Origin: Pseudomonadales bacterium
GTDB lineage: Bacteria > Pseudomonadota > Gammaproteobacteria > Pseudomonadales > Ketobacteraceae
Length of the DNA stretch: 62,742 nucleotides
Direction of reading: 5' to 3'
NCBI GenBank assembly: GCA_020062665.1
Contig: JAGUVW010000038.1
Coordinates: 1 to 62,742 of the forward strand
The notes beneath the pieces are model-generated. The model searched no databases, was not told where the DNA came from, and saw only the letters and a list, made by a program, of their open reading frames with translations. Shown here piece by piece: positions 45,581 to 56,029 of the stretch. Position 1 is the stretch's first letter. Each line of letters starts with the position of its first letter. The position numbers were made by a program, and so were the translations under genes.

Positions 45581-46626
45581 TAGGGGCTTTGCAGATTGGA
45601 CTTGCGCCAGGCCTGCGGTGATTGGCCGTGCCAACGCCGGAACGCACGGCTGAAGGCACTCTGTTCGGAAAAGCCCAGCATGAACGCCACATCCACCAAC
45701 GCCCAGCGTGCGTCGCGCAGATAGTGCAGCGCCAGTGTGCGCCGCACTTCATCCGCCAGTTCCTTGAAGGCAATGCCGTTCTGCTTGAGCCGGTGCTGCA
45801 ACGCGCGGGGCGTGAGCTGCAGCCGCACCGCCACCGTTTCCAGCGCCGGTTCACCATTGGGCAGGCACTGGGCGATCTGTGCGCGCACTTCATTCACCAG
45901 ATTGGTGGTGGCGTCGAAATCCTGCAGCAATTGTTGCGCCTGTGCATCCATCAGATTACGCAGGCCAGGATCGGCGCTGGTAATGGGCGTTGCCAGCAAT
46001 GCAGCGGGAAATTCCACGCCGCACCAGCTGGCATTCAATTCCACCGGGCAGTGAAAAATCGCGTCGTAACGCTCCAGCGGAATCAGCGCCGGGTGATCGA
46101 AGCAGACTTTCGTCGGTGCGACATCCGCGGGCAACAGGGAGCGGGCATAGGTGACCCAGCCGGCGATGGCGGCTTCTTTCAGATAGCGTGTCCAGTCGCC
46201 CTGCAGCGGGCAATGCCAGCGCAACTGGCAGACGTCGTCGTGGCGGATCAGCTGCGTGCTGCCGAGTTTTCCCACCAGTTTTTCGTAGCGGATCAGGCGG
46301 TCGATGGCGTCACCCAGGTTGCTGCTGCTGAGCACTGCATAGCCCAGCACCTGATAGGAGCGTGGCTGCACCAGCGCGCCGGCCACCAGCCCCACACCAT
46401 GATCGCCACTGGCCTGCAGAATTTGCAGAAACACGGTGCCGGCCTGAAACAGCGGCACCAGTGCGTCGGGTTGCTGCAAAGTGTGCGCTGACAGGCCGGC
46501 ATTGCGCAGCAACGCATCCAGTGACAAACCATAATGCGTCGCCAGCGCGGGCAGAATGGAATTCAGGTACGCCGCCGAAATGCTGGCCGCCGACTGGGTG
46601 AGTTGCAGATCCGGTGGCGCAATCAT
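45577..46626 (-). CDS. AraC-family transcriptional regulator (OruR/arabinose-binding-like N-terminus)
   Basis: 349 residues. An N-terminal sensor domain of the Arabinose_bd type (about 20-210, SYQVLGYAVLSSSNLGDAIDR) is followed by a C-terminal pair of helix-turn-helices (about 245-340) with ALHYLRDARWALVDVAFMLG then FSEQSAFSRAFRRWHGQSP. Such proteins activate catabolic or virulence genes in response to small molecules. The start lies 3 bp after the stop of the AAA ATPase gene on the same strand, so they form an operon. Confidence 0.88.
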   Translation of the reverse strand: MIAPPDLQLTQSAASISAAYLNSILPALATHYGLSLDALLRNAGLSAHTLQQPDALVPLFQAGTVFLQILQASGDHGVGLVAGALVQPRSYQVLGYAVLSSSNLGDAIDRLIRYEKLVGKLGSTQLIRHDDVCQLRWHCPLQGDWTRYLKEAAIAGWVTYARSLLPADVAPTKVCFDHPALIPLERYDAIFHCPVELNASWCGVEFPAALLATPITSADPGLRNLMDAQAQQLLQDFDATTNLVNEVRAQIAQCLPNGEPALETVAVRLQLTPRALQHRLKQNGIAFKELADEVRRTLALHYLRDARWALVDVAFMLGFSEQSAFSRAFRRWHGQSPQAWRKSNLQSPY

Positions 46627-46629
46627 GGG

Positions 46630-48108
46630 TTAATTGGCGGGCACTGTGCGATCAGTCGCCCACAACCGCAACTGCGCCAGTTTTTCTGCCATCACCACTG
46701 ATAGCGGTCGCGTCACGGCGATTTCGTGCAGGATGTGCTGGTTGTCGAGTTCAAGATTTTCCGCTGCGCAACGATACAGGCTGGACACGATGGCCTGTTC
46801 GATTTCGGCACCGGAAAATCCATCGCTGGCGCGAGCAAGCAGATCCAGTTCAAACAGATCGGGATTCTGCAGACGCTTGCGCAGGTGAATCGCAAAAATG
46901 TCGCGCCGAATCGCTGCGTCGGGCAAGTCGACGAAAAAGATTTCGTCCAGTCGGCCCTTGCGCACCAGCTCAGGCGGCAGGCGTGTGATGTCATTCGAGG
47001 TGGCCACGATGAACACCGGCGTCTTGCGCTCGGCCATCCAGGTGAGCAGCGTGCCCAGCAGTCGGCGCGAGGTGCCGTTGTCGCTGTCGTCGCTGGCCAG
47101 GCCCTTTTCGATTTCATCCAGCCACAGCACGCAGGGCGCGAGGGTGTCGGCCATTTTCAGCGCGTCGCGCAGATTCTTTTCGCTTTCGCCGATGAATTTG
47201 TTGTAGAGCGCACCCACGTCCATGCGCAGCAGCGGCACGCCCCACAATCCGGCCACTGCTTTCGCCGCGAGGCTCTTGCCACTGCCCTGCACGCCCAGCA
47301 GCAGAATGCCCTTGGGCGAGTCGAGTTTGCCATCCGGCTGGTGAAAGGCATCGCGCCGCTGCTGTAGCCAGCGTTTCAATCCCTGCAGTCCACCCACATC
47401 GGCAAAGTCTGCCGTGTCGTATTCGAAACCGAGCACGCCGCCCATATCGAGCAGGCTGAACTTGGCGCGATTGAGATCCGGCAGATCGGTGTGGGTGATG
47501 GCGCCGTCGTCGACGATCACGCCACGCGCCAGACGTCGCGCATCCGAGTACGTCATGCCGCGCAGGTTGGCCACCAGTTTGTCCAGCGTGCGGCTGTCGG
47601 TTTTCACTTTCTGGCCGTGATTGCGGTTCGACCACAACGCGGCTTCCTCGCGCACCAGATGCAGCAATTCTTCATCGCTGGGCAACGCCAGCTCCATCTG
47701 CGCGCAATAGCGTTTGATTTCCGGCGGAATGGCCAGCGCGTGGCTGAGCAGGATCACGCTGTGGTGCAGCTGCTCGTGACGCATGGCGATTTCTTTCAGC
47801 AGGCGCACATTTTTCGGATTGTCCTGCAGGAAGGGGTGGAAGTCGCAGAGGATGTAGATGCCCGCACGGCCGGTGCCCTTGATGTGGGTGAGGGTGGCGT
47901 CGGGCTCGTTGGTGAGGCGCTCGGCCACGCTGTGTTCCAGATCAATGCGCTTGAGACCTTCGGTGATCGACCACAGGAACACGGGCCGCGATTGCTTGAC
48001 GCCCAGGCGAGAGATCATCTCGATGGCGCGGGGTTCCTCGAAGGTTTCGATCACGATCAGCGGCACCTTCGAGTGCATGATGATTTCAAGGTCGGTCAGG
48101 TCGGGCAT
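46630..48108 (-). CDS. Ycf46-type AAA+ ATPase
   Basis: 492 residues. The N-terminal half (about 1-210) has no motor signature. The C-terminal AAA+ module has Walker A GVQGSGKSLAAKA, Walker B LWLDEIEKGL, sensor 1 ATSND, arginine-finger region RKGRLDEIFF and a lid with GFSGAEIEQAI. The order is that of plastid/cyanobacterial Ycf46-like proteins, which remodel or degrade unknown partners. I start at ATG 48108 (MPDLTDLEI), since upstream codons run through the palindrome at 48154. It forms an operon with the AraC gene. Confidence 0.85.
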   Translation of the reverse strand: MPDLTDLEIIMHSKVPLIVIETFEEPRAIEMISRLGVKQSRPVFLWSITEGLKRIDLEHSVAERLTNEPDATLTHIKGTGRAGIYILCDFHPFLQDNPKNVRLLKEIAMRHEQLHHSVILLSHALAIPPEIKRYCAQMELALPSDEELLHLVREEAALWSNRNHGQKVKTDSRTLDKLVANLRGMTYSDARRLARGVIVDDGAITHTDLPDLNRAKFSLLDMGGVLGFEYDTADFADVGGLQGLKRWLQQRRDAFHQPDGKLDSPKGILLLGVQGSGKSLAAKAVAGLWGVPLLRMDVGALYNKFIGESEKNLRDALKMADTLAPCVLWLDEIEKGLASDDSDNGTSRRLLGTLLTWMAERKTPVFIVATSNDITRLPPELVRKGRLDEIFFVDLPDAAIRRDIFAIHLRKRLQNPDLFELDLLARASDGFSGAEIEQAIVSSLYRCAAENLELDNQHILHEIAVTRPLSVVMAEKLAQLRLWATDRTVPAN

Positions 48109-48153
48109 GGAGCTTCCTGGTCTGTGTGGGGTGGTGCCGCGTGGCAATCGGCA

Positions 48154-48278
48154 GGGAAACTGACCGCAGGGGAATTGGTTTCCCGGACCATCAGCGGCCA
48201 TGGATGGCCGCTGTTGAGCGTCCCATGGATGGGCTTGAAGCGTGTCCGGGAAACCAATTCCCCTGCAGTCAGTTTCCC
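48154..48278. repeat. long structured palindrome, copy B
   Basis: Closing arms 48154-48188 and 48244-48278 pair over 35 bases with a single mismatch. Inside are CAGCGGCCA-TGGA-TGGCCGCTG (48192-48213) and CCCA-TGGA-TGGG (48222-48233), with GAGCG between them and CTTGAAGCGTGTC after. The linkers match copy A (GAGCG; CTTGTAGCGTGTC), as does the NGGA tetraloop, while the stems are different yet fully complementary. It lies between the lipoprotein gene and the AAA ATPase start. Confidence 0.82.
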
Positions 48279-48306
48279 GGTAATGCAGTGCACGCCCTAC
48301 ACAAAC

Positions 48307-48663
48307 TCAATTCATCGGATTCTCATAAAAAATATACGGCGTCGAGAAATCGCTGAACTCGAAGTACGTTTTCTTCTCGCCCGGATCCACCTGATAGTTC
48401 TGGTTTGCATCCAGCACGCCGTAGCCAAAACGGTAGGCCCGTGCCTCGGACGAGCCACTGGTGGCCATCGCGGTGGAAATCTTGTCGATCTTGATGAAAC
48501 GCTTCACCAGCTTGTCGCCGGCGTAAACATCCAGCACGCCGTCGGTACCGGTCCAGTTCTGAATGGCACGGCCGAGGGTGTTCTGGGTTTCCTGGGTACA
48601 GGCGGCAATGCCCAGCGCCAGCGTAGCAACCGCCAGCAACCGGGCAGATCGGGAAAATGTCAT
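48307..48663 (-). CDS. small lipoprotein of unknown function
   Basis: 118 residues with a lipoprotein signal: basic start, hydrophobic stretch and lipobox LGIAAC (Cys22). The mature part (CTQETQNTLGRAIQNWTGTD) includes a short beta-rich domain with DVYAGDKLVKRFIKIDK. Placement in the inner or outer membrane cannot be judged strongly; T and Q after the Cys favour the outer membrane. It is monocistronic, divergent from coq7 with a 119-bp gap, and followed by palindrome copy B. Confidence 0.75.
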   Translation of the reverse strand: MTFSRSARLLAVATLALGIAACTQETQNTLGRAIQNWTGTDGVLDVYAGDKLVKRFIKIDKISTAMATSGSSEARAYRFGYGVLDANQNYQVDPGEKKTYFEFSDFSTPYIFYENPMN

Positions 48664-48782
48664 CCAGCGTTCTCCTTGCTTTGAGTGTAGTCAATGGTGC
48701 GGGGTCAAAGGCCGGATCTGGTGATGGCCTGCGCCAGTCCCTATAATCCCGCTCACCCCACCGGAACGCAGGGAGTTTTACC

Positions 48783-49433
48783 ATGAGCCGCCGGCAACGT
48801 CATTACAGTCTGTTCGACCGCCTGATCGGCCAGGCCGACAATGCTCTGCGCACGGTGGCCCGCGGTCATCAGGGCACCGGGCGCGCATCCCCCGTCACCG
48901 ACACCGAAATCCCCAGCCTGAGCGAACCGGAGCGCCGCCACGTGGCCGGCCTGATGCGGGTGAATCACACCGGCGAGGTCTGCGCGCAGGCGCTGTATCA
49001 GGGGCAGGCCCTCACCGCCCGCCTGCCCCGCATTCGCCGCCAGATGGAAGTTTCCGCCCGCGAGGAGGAAGACCATCTGGCCTGGTGCGAACAGCGCCTG
49101 GACGAACTCCACAGCCACACCAGCGTGCTCAATCCGCTCTGGTACGCCATGTCGTTCGGCATCGGCGCCGGCGCCGGCATCATCGGCGATCGCTGGAGCC
49201 TGGGCTTTGTGGAGGAAACCGAGATTCAGGTCTGCGCCCATCTGGAATCCCACCTGGCCCGTCTGCCGCAGCAGGATGAGCGCAGCCAGAAAATCCTTGC
49301 CCAGATGCGCGACGACGAAGCCGATCACGCCCGCAAGGCCAAACGGGCCGGTGCCATGCGTCTGCCCGGGCCGGTGCGCAAAGCCATGAAGCTCACCGCC
49401 AAGGTAATGACCAAAACCGCTTACCGGATCTGA
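48783..49433 (+). CDS. coq7: Coq7, 3-demethoxyubiquinol 3-hydroxylase
   Basis: A di-iron monooxygenase that performs the last ring hydroxylation of ubiquinone. The 216-residue protein has the ferritin-like iron ligands in [34 protein letters not shown] and DDEADHA. The alternative name UbiF refers to an unrelated flavoprotein in E. coli; this is the Coq7 type found in Pseudomonas and relatives. Its 3' end overlaps the convergent radical SAM gene by 13 bp. Confidence 0.95.
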   Translation: MSRRQRHYSLFDRLIGQADNALRTVARGHQGTGRASPVTDTEIPSLSEPERRHVAGLMRVNHTGEVCAQALYQGQALTARLPRIRRQMEVSAREEEDHLAWCEQRLDELHSHTSVLNPLWYAMSFGIGAGAGIIGDRWSLGFVEETEIQVCAHLESHLARLPQQDERSQKILAQMRDDEADHARKAKRAGAMRLPGPVRKAMKLTAKVMTKTAYRI

Positions 49434-50407
49434 GTGGCGTACTGCCGCATCCGCGCCGCCAAACCGCAGCCGCTGCATTGACCGGGCACATTGCCTGCCC
49501 GCAACTGCTCCAACGCTGCTGCACGTCGATCCAGCATCTGCTGCCAATTCCCGTCCACCGGGCCAAATCCATCCTGTTCTGCGTGCTTAATGTAACAGCA
49601 GCTGGTCGCCTGCCCACCAGCGCTGACGAATAATCCCCGCTCCAGCCAGGGACAGGTGGGCGGATCTGCCGAACTACGCGCATACAGTTCGGAATAGAAA
49701 TTGGGGATCTGCCCGTAGCGCTGCAGTGCCGCGCGCAAACCGCCGTCGGAGGCGATGATCCGGTTGATCCGGCCCACGTCATCCGGCTGCAGCAGATTCG
49801 CGGCCATGGCCGTGTCGTAGTAACGGGCATAGGCTTCCATCTTCTGCAACGGCTGCATCATGATGCCGCCATCCAGCCCCAGCTCACGGTAAAGGGACGC
49901 GATGTCGCCGATACCGTCGCAGCTCTGCCGCAACAGCGTCACCGCAAATCCCACCAACGGGCGCTCCAGCCCCAGCGCCCGGCGCAGCTCCAGCAACAGG
50001 GCAATACCCCGCTTTACCCGCTCCAGACGCCCGCCCCGGATGGCACGAAAGGTGTCGCTGTCGGCACTTTCCAGCGACACCATCAGGCTATCCACCCGGC
50101 ACTCCAGCAACGCGGCCACATTCTCCGCGGTAAACAGGCTGCCATTGGTGATGAGGGAAATGCGCGCCGCCGGAAAGCGCGTTCGCAGATGACGCATCAT
50201 GGCAAACAGATCCGGGTGCAACAGCGGCTCCCCTTCCCCTTGCAGCTCCACGTGGGCCAGGTCATCAAGACCATCCACCAGGCGGGTAAACGCCGCCAGA
50301 TCCAGATCCTGCTGAACCAGATGACGGCCGGCACAGAAACCGCAGGTGAAGTTGCAACGGGTGGTGGGTTCGATTTGCAGATAGCGGGGTGGTTGACAGC
50401 AAGACAT
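49421..50407 (-). CDS. radical SAM protein with SPASM-like cysteine-rich C-terminus
   Basis: 328 residues from the ATG at 50407. The radical SAM cluster motif is CNFTCGFC near residue 18; the GEGEP motif ([12 protein letters not shown]) binds S-adenosylmethionine. The C-terminus has several cysteines ([14 protein letters not shown]) suggesting an auxiliary 4Fe-4S cluster, as in SPASM or Twitch enzymes. Many such proteins modify peptides, but no small precursor gene is seen nearby. The overlap with coq7 is tail to tail. Confidence 0.8.
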   Translation of the reverse strand: MSCCQPPRYLQIEPTTRCNFTCGFCAGRHLVQQDLDLAAFTRLVDGLDDLAHVELQGEGEPLLHPDLFAMMRHLRTRFPAARISLITNGSLFTAENVAALLECRVDSLMVSLESADSDTFRAIRGGRLERVKRGIALLLELRRALGLERPLVGFAVTLLRQSCDGIGDIASLYRELGLDGGIMMQPLQKMEAYARYYDTAMAANLLQPDDVGRINRIIASDGGLRAALQRYGQIPNFYSELYARSSADPPTCPWLERGLFVSAGGQATSCCYIKHAEQDGFGPVDGNWQQMLDRRAAALEQLRAGNVPGQCSGCGLAARMRQYATQIR

Positions 50408-50530
50408 AACGTAATTTGGTGGCCGCGGAAACGGCGTCAGCTTAACACGCTGGCAGGGCCGCACATCCACAGCTACCTTTTAAGGACTGTCCCCCGCTAC
50501 CGCTCAACTCAGCCACGCAAGGAGCCTGTC

Positions 50531-52048
50531 ATGCTGATGAATCTATCCGTCGCCAAACGTCTGGGTGGAGGCTTTGCGATCGTCACGCTCACCTTTGTGG
50601 CCCTGCTGGCGTTCGTGATGCGCGCCTACAACGCAGAACACATCACCGCCGACCTGATCCTGGCCAACTACGTGCCCGCCACCAGCACGCTGTACTCGGC
50701 GGATCGCGACCTGCAACAAGCCCTGGTGGCCGAGCGCACCATGCACGCCACCGATCCTGCCACTGATGCCTTCAAAACCCTGCTGGCCGATCACGCCGAA
50801 AACGTGCAGCAGGCCCGCGACCGGGTAGATGCCTTTTACAGCCTGATCCAAGACGACGAAGTCAGCCGGCTGATGGAACGCTACCGCACCCTGCGCGACA
50901 GCTGGGAAACCAGCACCGCCCAGGTAGTGAAACTGGCCCAGTCCCGCGATCCGGCCCAGCGCGAACAATCCCAGCGCCTGAGCACCGGCAGCGCCGCCGA
51001 ACAGTTCGAAGCCATGCGCAACGAAATGGACATCATGCAGGATCGCCTGGAAGCCATACTCAAGGAAAAACGCGACACCGCCACATCCACCTTCAACACC
51101 ACCTCGCTCACCCTGATGATTGCAGTGGCCCTGGGTATCCTGCTGGCGGTGGTGCTGTCCGTGGCCCTGTTCCGCAGCATCACCAATCCGCTGCAGATTG
51201 TATCCAGAGCAGTGGGCCAGCTGGCCGAAGGCGATCTCACCTTCCGCGCCCACACTACGCGCACCGATGAATTCGGCCAGCTGCTGCGAGCCATGGATGA
51301 TTCCGTCGCCCGGCTGGGGGAAACGGTCACCAATATCCTGTCCACCGCCGATTCCCTCACCAATGCCTCCACCCAGGTGTCCGCCACCGCGCAGAGCGTC
51401 AGCCAGGCCACCACCGAACAGGCCGCCAGCGTCGAGGAAATCAGCGCATCGGTGGAACAAATGTCCGCCTCGGTGAACCAGAACGCCGATAACGCCAAGG
51501 TCACCGATGGCATGGCGGCCAAGGCTTCTGCACAGGCGTCGGAAGGCGGCAAGGCCGTCACCCAGACCGTGGATGCCATGCGCCAGATCGCCGAGAAGAT
51601 CGCCATCATCGACGACATCGCCTACCAGACCAACCTGCTGGCCCTCAACGCCGCCATCGAAGCGGGCCGCGCCGGACAACACGGCAAGGGCTTCGCCGTG
51701 GTGGCGGCAGAAGTGCGCAAACTGGCGGAACGCAGCCGCATCGCCGCCCAGGAAATCGGTGAAGTGGCCGGCAGCAACGTGCAACTGGCGGAACGGGCCG
51801 GGCAACTGCTCAGCGAAATGGTCCCGGCCATCACCCAGACCTCGGAGCTGGTGCAGGAAATCGCCGCCGCCTCGGTGGAGCAATCCAGCGGCCTGGGCCA
51901 GGTCAACTCCGCCATGGCGCAGATGAGCCGGGTCACCCAGCAGAACGCCGCCGCCTCCGAACAACTGGCCGCCACCGCCGAGCAGATGAGCGGTCAGGCC
52001 ATGCAGATGCAGCAGATGGTGTCCTTCTTCAAAGTGCAAGGTGCTTGA
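50531..52048 (+). CDS. methyl-accepting chemotaxis protein
   Basis: 505 residues: membrane helix 1 (about 12-32), a four-helix periplasmic sensor (about 35-190), membrane helix 2 (about 196-218), HAMP (220-270) and a cytoplasmic signalling coiled coil with the hairpin [20 protein letters not shown] and [16 protein letters not shown]. Its ligand is unknown. The start is the ATG at 50531 after GGAG. It sits 102 bp before a 7TMR-DISM kinase. No che genes are in the window. Confidence 0.92.
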   Translation: MLMNLSVAKRLGGGFAIVTLTFVALLAFVMRAYNAEHITADLILANYVPATSTLYSADRDLQQALVAERTMHATDPATDAFKTLLADHAENVQQARDRVDAFYSLIQDDEVSRLMERYRTLRDSWETSTAQVVKLAQSRDPAQREQSQRLSTGSAAEQFEAMRNEMDIMQDRLEAILKEKRDTATSTFNTTSLTLMIAVALGILLAVVLSVALFRSITNPLQIVSRAVGQLAEGDLTFRAHTTRTDEFGQLLRAMDDSVARLGETVTNILSTADSLTNASTQVSATAQSVSQATTEQAASVEEISASVEQMSASVNQNADNAKVTDGMAAKASAQASEGGKAVTQTVDAMRQIAEKIAIIDDIAYQTNLLALNAAIEAGRAGQHGKGFAVVAAEVRKLAERSRIAAQEIGEVAGSNVQLAERAGQLLSEMVPAITQTSELVQEIAAASVEQSSGLGQVNSAMAQMSRVTQQNAAASEQLAATAEQMSGQAMQMQQMVSFFKVQGA

Positions 52049-52149
52049 ACAGAAAGCCGCTTGAACAGCGCGCCGCATGACGGGCGGCACAGCGCGCCCA
52101 TATCCACCTGCCTGGATGAATGCTAACCTTTTCCGGTGACTGAACATTT

Positions 52150-54996
52150 TTGCCTGCGGAATGCACCTTGACTGTTCCAGCGCTGAAAAGGCCTTGCCAA
52201 TCCCTGGGGATTCCTCGCACCCGCCTTTACCTGCCACTGCTGTGCTGGCTGGTGCTCTGGCTCGCCAGTGCCCCCAGCCTGGCAGCGCCGCTGGAACTGC
52301 AACCCGGCGTGAATCACTGGCGCGCTTCCGACAGCGCCCATTTCCTGCGTGATCCTGACGGGCAGCTGGATCTGGAACAGATCATGAGCCCCCAGCGCAC
52401 ACCGCTCTGGCAACCGCTGAAAGACGCCACCCCGAGTTTTGGTTTTACCCGCGACACCGTGTGGCTGCGACTCACCCTGCAGAACCGGTTTCCCGCCCGG
52501 CAAGCTTTCATCCTGCGGCTGGAATATCCGCTGATGGATTACGTGGGCTTCTATCTGCAGCAGCAGGACGGACAGCTGCACGCTCTCGTCAGCGGCGACC
52601 GTTTTCCGTTCGCGGAACGGCCCATCAAGGAACGTAACTTTGCCTTTCCGCTCACCCTGGAACCCGAGCAAAGTGCCGTCATCTATCTGCGCCTGCAGAG
52701 CCGCGACACCCTGATCGTGCCGCTGGTGGTGTACACCGATACGGCCTACGCCGCCCATCAGCGCACCGAGCTGCTGGTATTCGGCATGTATTACGGCGCC
52801 ATCATGGTGATCCTGCTGGTGAACACCTTCCTGTTCTTCTTTCTGCGCCAGAAAGCCCAGGTGTATTTCGTCGCCATGCTGGGCACCTATGCGTTGATGG
52901 AGCTGTCCCTGAGCGGCGTCGGCAACGTGTTCCTGTGGCGCGAGTATCCCGAGTTCGCCAAACTGATCCGCCCGATCACCATCGGCTGTCTGTCAGTGCT
53001 GGCGGTGCTGCTCACCAAGACCTACTTCAACGTCCCCACCATCCGGCTGCGCGGTGTCAACGTCGAGCCGCTGTTCTGGACGCTGGGCATCCTGTCCATT
53101 CTCGGCACCCTGGTGCTGCCCTTCACCGGTGCCATCCAGGTCGCCATGATCAACATCGTGGCAGTGGCGCCCGCCATGGCGCTGATAGCCGTGCATCAGG
53201 TCATCCAGCGCAATCCCGCCGGCCGCTACTACCTGCTGGGCTGGGTCGGCATGATCATCGGCGGCACGCTCAATGTGTTGCGGGCGTTCGATCTGGTGCC
53301 GGTGAATTTCCTCACCACTTATGGCTCGCAGATCGGTTCACTGCTCACCCTGCTGATCCTCAACATGGGCCTCACCGAACAGTTCCGTCAGGTGCAGCGT
53401 ATGCGCGAGCAGGATCACGAGCGTCGCCTGCGCCAAACTGCCGAGATGAACCGCCAGCTCGATCAGAAAGTGAAAGAACGCACCCAGGAACTGGAAGCAG
53501 AAACCGCCGCTGCCGAACAGGCCCGCGCCATCGCCGAGCAGGCGCTGCAGGTGAAAAGCCAGTTCCTCGCCACCATGAGCCACGAAATCCGCACCCCCAT
53601 GAACGGCGTGCTCGGCATCACCCAGATCCTGGCGGACACGCCGCTCAACCAGCACCAGCGCCACCTGGTCAACACCATCAAGAATTCCGGCAACGCCCTG
53701 GTGGCGATCATCAACGACATTCTGGATTTCTCGAAAATCGAAGCGGGCAAGCTGCCGCTGGAAAACATCGAGTTCTCGCTGCGGGATCTGCTGGACGAAA
53801 GTCTGGCGCTGTTCGCCAGCTCCACCGAAAATCGCCCGGTGCGGCTGATCCTGCATGTGGAGCCGAGCGCGCCGGCGCACATCATGGGCGACCCCACCCG
53901 GCTGCGGCAGATCATCCTCAACCTCATCGGCAACGCCATCAAATTCACCAACAGCGGCCATATCGTGGTGCGGGTGGGCTACCAGGATGTGCAGAAGCAA
54001 CTGCGCCTGAGCGTGCAGGACACCGGCATCGGCATCAGCCAGGAACAGCAGCAGAAACTGTTCCAGTCGTTCTCGCAGGCGGATTCCTCCACCACCCGCA
54101 AATACGGTGGCACCGGGCTGGGACTCGCCATCTGCCGTTCGCTGGTGCTGCTGATGGGCGGCAATATCACGCTGCAAAGCCAGCCGGGCGTGGGCAGCAC
54201 CTTCATCCTCAGCCTGCCGTGCAAGGTGCGCTCGCGCCAGGAGCCGGTACCCGCGCTGATGCACAAAGTGATTCTGATTGCCGATCCGCTGGCCGCCTTT
54301 CGCAACGCCATTGCCGACATGGTGGCCACCTGGGGCTGCGTGCCGCTGTGCGTGAGCGCGCCAGATGAAACCCTGGGCACGCAACCCGACGTAGCGATCC
54401 TGAGCCAGTATCTGCCGGCGCGCGAACAGGAACACTGGCACAAACGCCTGAGCTGCCCTCAACTCACGGTGCAGCTGCATTCCGATCAGCAACCTCGCAG
54501 CGACCACGCACTGTCCGATCCGGTGACCCAGGAAATGCTGCGCAACCAGCTGCTGGCCCTGCTGGTGGGGCAGGATCGCGTGCTCACCCAACCGCGCACC
54601 CATCAAACGTTCGATCAACTGCAGGTATTGGTGGCCGAGGACAACGCGGTAAACCAGATCGTAATCCGCGGCCTGCTGAAAAAATTCGGCATCGTGCCCG
54701 ACATCGCCGCCGACGGCCTCGAAGCGATTCACTTCGCCCAGACCAGCGATCGCCCCTTCGACCTGATCCTGATGGATTGCGAGATGCCCAACCTGGACGG
54801 CTACCAGGCCACGCGCCAGCTGAAGCAACTGCCCCGCTGCCAGCACACCCGCATCGTCGGCCTCAGCGCCCACGCCATGCCCGAACACAAACAGGCCGCG
54901 CTTGACGCCGGCATGGAAGCCTTCCTGACAAAACCCGTGTCCGTGGAACAACTGGAAGCGGAACTCGCCATCACCTGCACCCGCAAACCTAACTGA
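52150..54996 (+). CDS. 7TMR-DISM hybrid histidine kinase, second copy
   Basis: 948 residues from TTG 52150 (another TTG at 52168 is possible; no ATG fits the signal sequence). It has a signal segment, a 7TMR-DISM periplasmic domain ([12 protein letters not shown]), seven membrane helices, a coiled coil, HisKA with [10 protein letters not shown], and a full HATPase ([34 protein letters not shown]). Then come a degenerate receiver lacking its Asp ([10 protein letters not shown]) and a good receiver ([13 protein letters not shown]). Same plan as the kinase at 41201, with the catalytic core better conserved here. Confidence 0.9.
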   Translation: MPAECTLTVPALKRPCQSLGIPRTRLYLPLLCWLVLWLASAPSLAAPLELQPGVNHWRASDSAHFLRDPDGQLDLEQIMSPQRTPLWQPLKDATPSFGFTRDTVWLRLTLQNRFPARQAFILRLEYPLMDYVGFYLQQQDGQLHALVSGDRFPFAERPIKERNFAFPLTLEPEQSAVIYLRLQSRDTLIVPLVVYTDTAYAAHQRTELLVFGMYYGAIMVILLVNTFLFFFLRQKAQVYFVAMLGTYALMELSLSGVGNVFLWREYPEFAKLIRPITIGCLSVLAVLLTKTYFNVPTIRLRGVNVEPLFWTLGILSILGTLVLPFTGAIQVAMINIVAVAPAMALIAVHQVIQRNPAGRYYLLGWVGMIIGGTLNVLRAFDLVPVNFLTTYGSQIGSLLTLLILNMGLTEQFRQVQRMREQDHERRLRQTAEMNRQLDQKVKERTQELEAETAAAEQARAIAEQALQVKSQFLATMSHEIRTPMNGVLGITQILADTPLNQHQRHLVNTIKNSGNALVAIINDILDFSKIEAGKLPLENIEFSLRDLLDESLALFASSTENRPVRLILHVEPSAPAHIMGDPTRLRQIILNLIGNAIKFTNSGHIVVRVGYQDVQKQLRLSVQDTGIGISQEQQQKLFQSFSQADSSTTRKYGGTGLGLAICRSLVLLMGGNITLQSQPGVGSTFILSLPCKVRSRQEPVPALMHKVILIADPLAAFRNAIADMVATWGCVPLCVSAPDETLGTQPDVAILSQYLPAREQEHWHKRLSCPQLTVQLHSDQQPRSDHALSDPVTQEMLRNQLLALLVGQDRVLTQPRTHQTFDQLQVLVAEDNAVNQIVIRGLLKKFGIVPDIAADGLEAIHFAQTSDRPFDLILMDCEMPNLDGYQATRQLKQLPRCQHTRIVGLSAHAMPEHKQAALDAGMEAFLTKPVSVEQLEAELAITCTRKPN

Positions 54997-55172
54997 CCTT
55001 GTGCGATATCGCGGCAGCGCCGGGAAAAAACCGCAAAAAAACCGCGTCGCGCGCAAAGAATCCGCAGCAGCTTTTCATGCATCTGATACAATTAGCGAAA
55101 ATTTGAACCGCAGTTCGCACAGTGCTTCCCAAACGCTTGCGTATCCACGGGGTAGAGGATATAAACCGGTTC

Positions 55173-56009
55173 ATGAGTCAGACAGATCTTTTTGTCACCC
55201 TCGCGCAGCCGGATCAGCCGTTCGATCCGCTGAAAAACGATAAAACGACGCCACCGACCACAGGAAATATGCACGCGACCGACGCCGCACTCGACACGGA
55301 GGCCTGCTTCAAGCTCAAGGGCAGCCGCGTCACCATGACCATCCTCGAACTCTACCGCTACGACTACCAGAGTTTCGCTGACACCCTCGCCGCCACCGTT
55401 CAATCCGCCCCGGACTTCTTCAACCAGACCCCGGTGATCCTGAGCCTGGAAAAATGCGCGCTCGATGGTTTCATCGATTTCATCGAGCTGGGCGAGCTGT
55501 GTCGCGAGTATGGACTGGTGCCCGTGGCCATCCGGGGCGGCAGCGAGGAACAGGCGGTGTCCGCCAACGTGGCCGGCCTGCCCAAGCTGCCCGCCGCCAC
55601 CGGCAAGGAAAAATCCACCGACCTGATTCCCGATGCGCCGGTCACCATCCGCGAAGTGGAAATCGAGGTGGAAGTCCCGGTCAGCGCCAACAGAATCATC
55701 ACCACGCCCGTGCGTTCCGGCCAGCAGATCTACGCCGCCGGTGGCGACCTGGTGATCATCGCCCCGGTAAGCGCCGGCGCCGAAATCCTTGCCGACGGCA
55801 ACATTCACGTGTACGGCCCGCTGCGTGGCCGTGCCCTGGCCGGTGTCAAAGGCGACACCAGCGCCCGCATCTTTTGCCAGAGCCTGGAGGCCGAACTGAT
55901 CTCCATCGCCGGCAACTACAAAGTCAATGAAGACCTGCAGAAGGAACACTGGAAAGGCAACATCCAGGCCCGTCTGGAAGGCGATCAACTCGTCATCAGT
56001 ACATTGTGA
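55173..56009 (+). CDS. minC: septum site-determining protein MinC
   Basis: MinC blocks FtsZ rings away from midcell and is brought to the membrane by MinD. The 278-residue product from the ATG at 55173 has an N-terminal FtsZ-inhibiting domain (CFKLKGSRVTMTILEL) and the C-terminal beta-helix that binds MinD (QIYAAGGDLVIIAPVSAGAE, HVYGPLRGRALAGVKGD). A longer start at 55122 is not supported. First gene of minCDE. Confidence 0.93.
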   Translation: MSQTDLFVTLAQPDQPFDPLKNDKTTPPTTGNMHATDAALDTEACFKLKGSRVTMTILELYRYDYQSFADTLAATVQSAPDFFNQTPVILSLEKCALDGFIDFIELGELCREYGLVPVAIRGGSEEQAVSANVAGLPKLPAATGKEKSTDLIPDAPVTIREVEIEVEVPVSANRIITTPVRSGQQIYAAGGDLVIIAPVSAGAEILADGNIHVYGPLRGRALAGVKGDTSARIFCQSLEAELISIAGNYKVNEDLQKEHWKGNIQARLEGDQLVISTL

Positions 56010-56029
56010 ACAGGAAAGAGGATACGACC

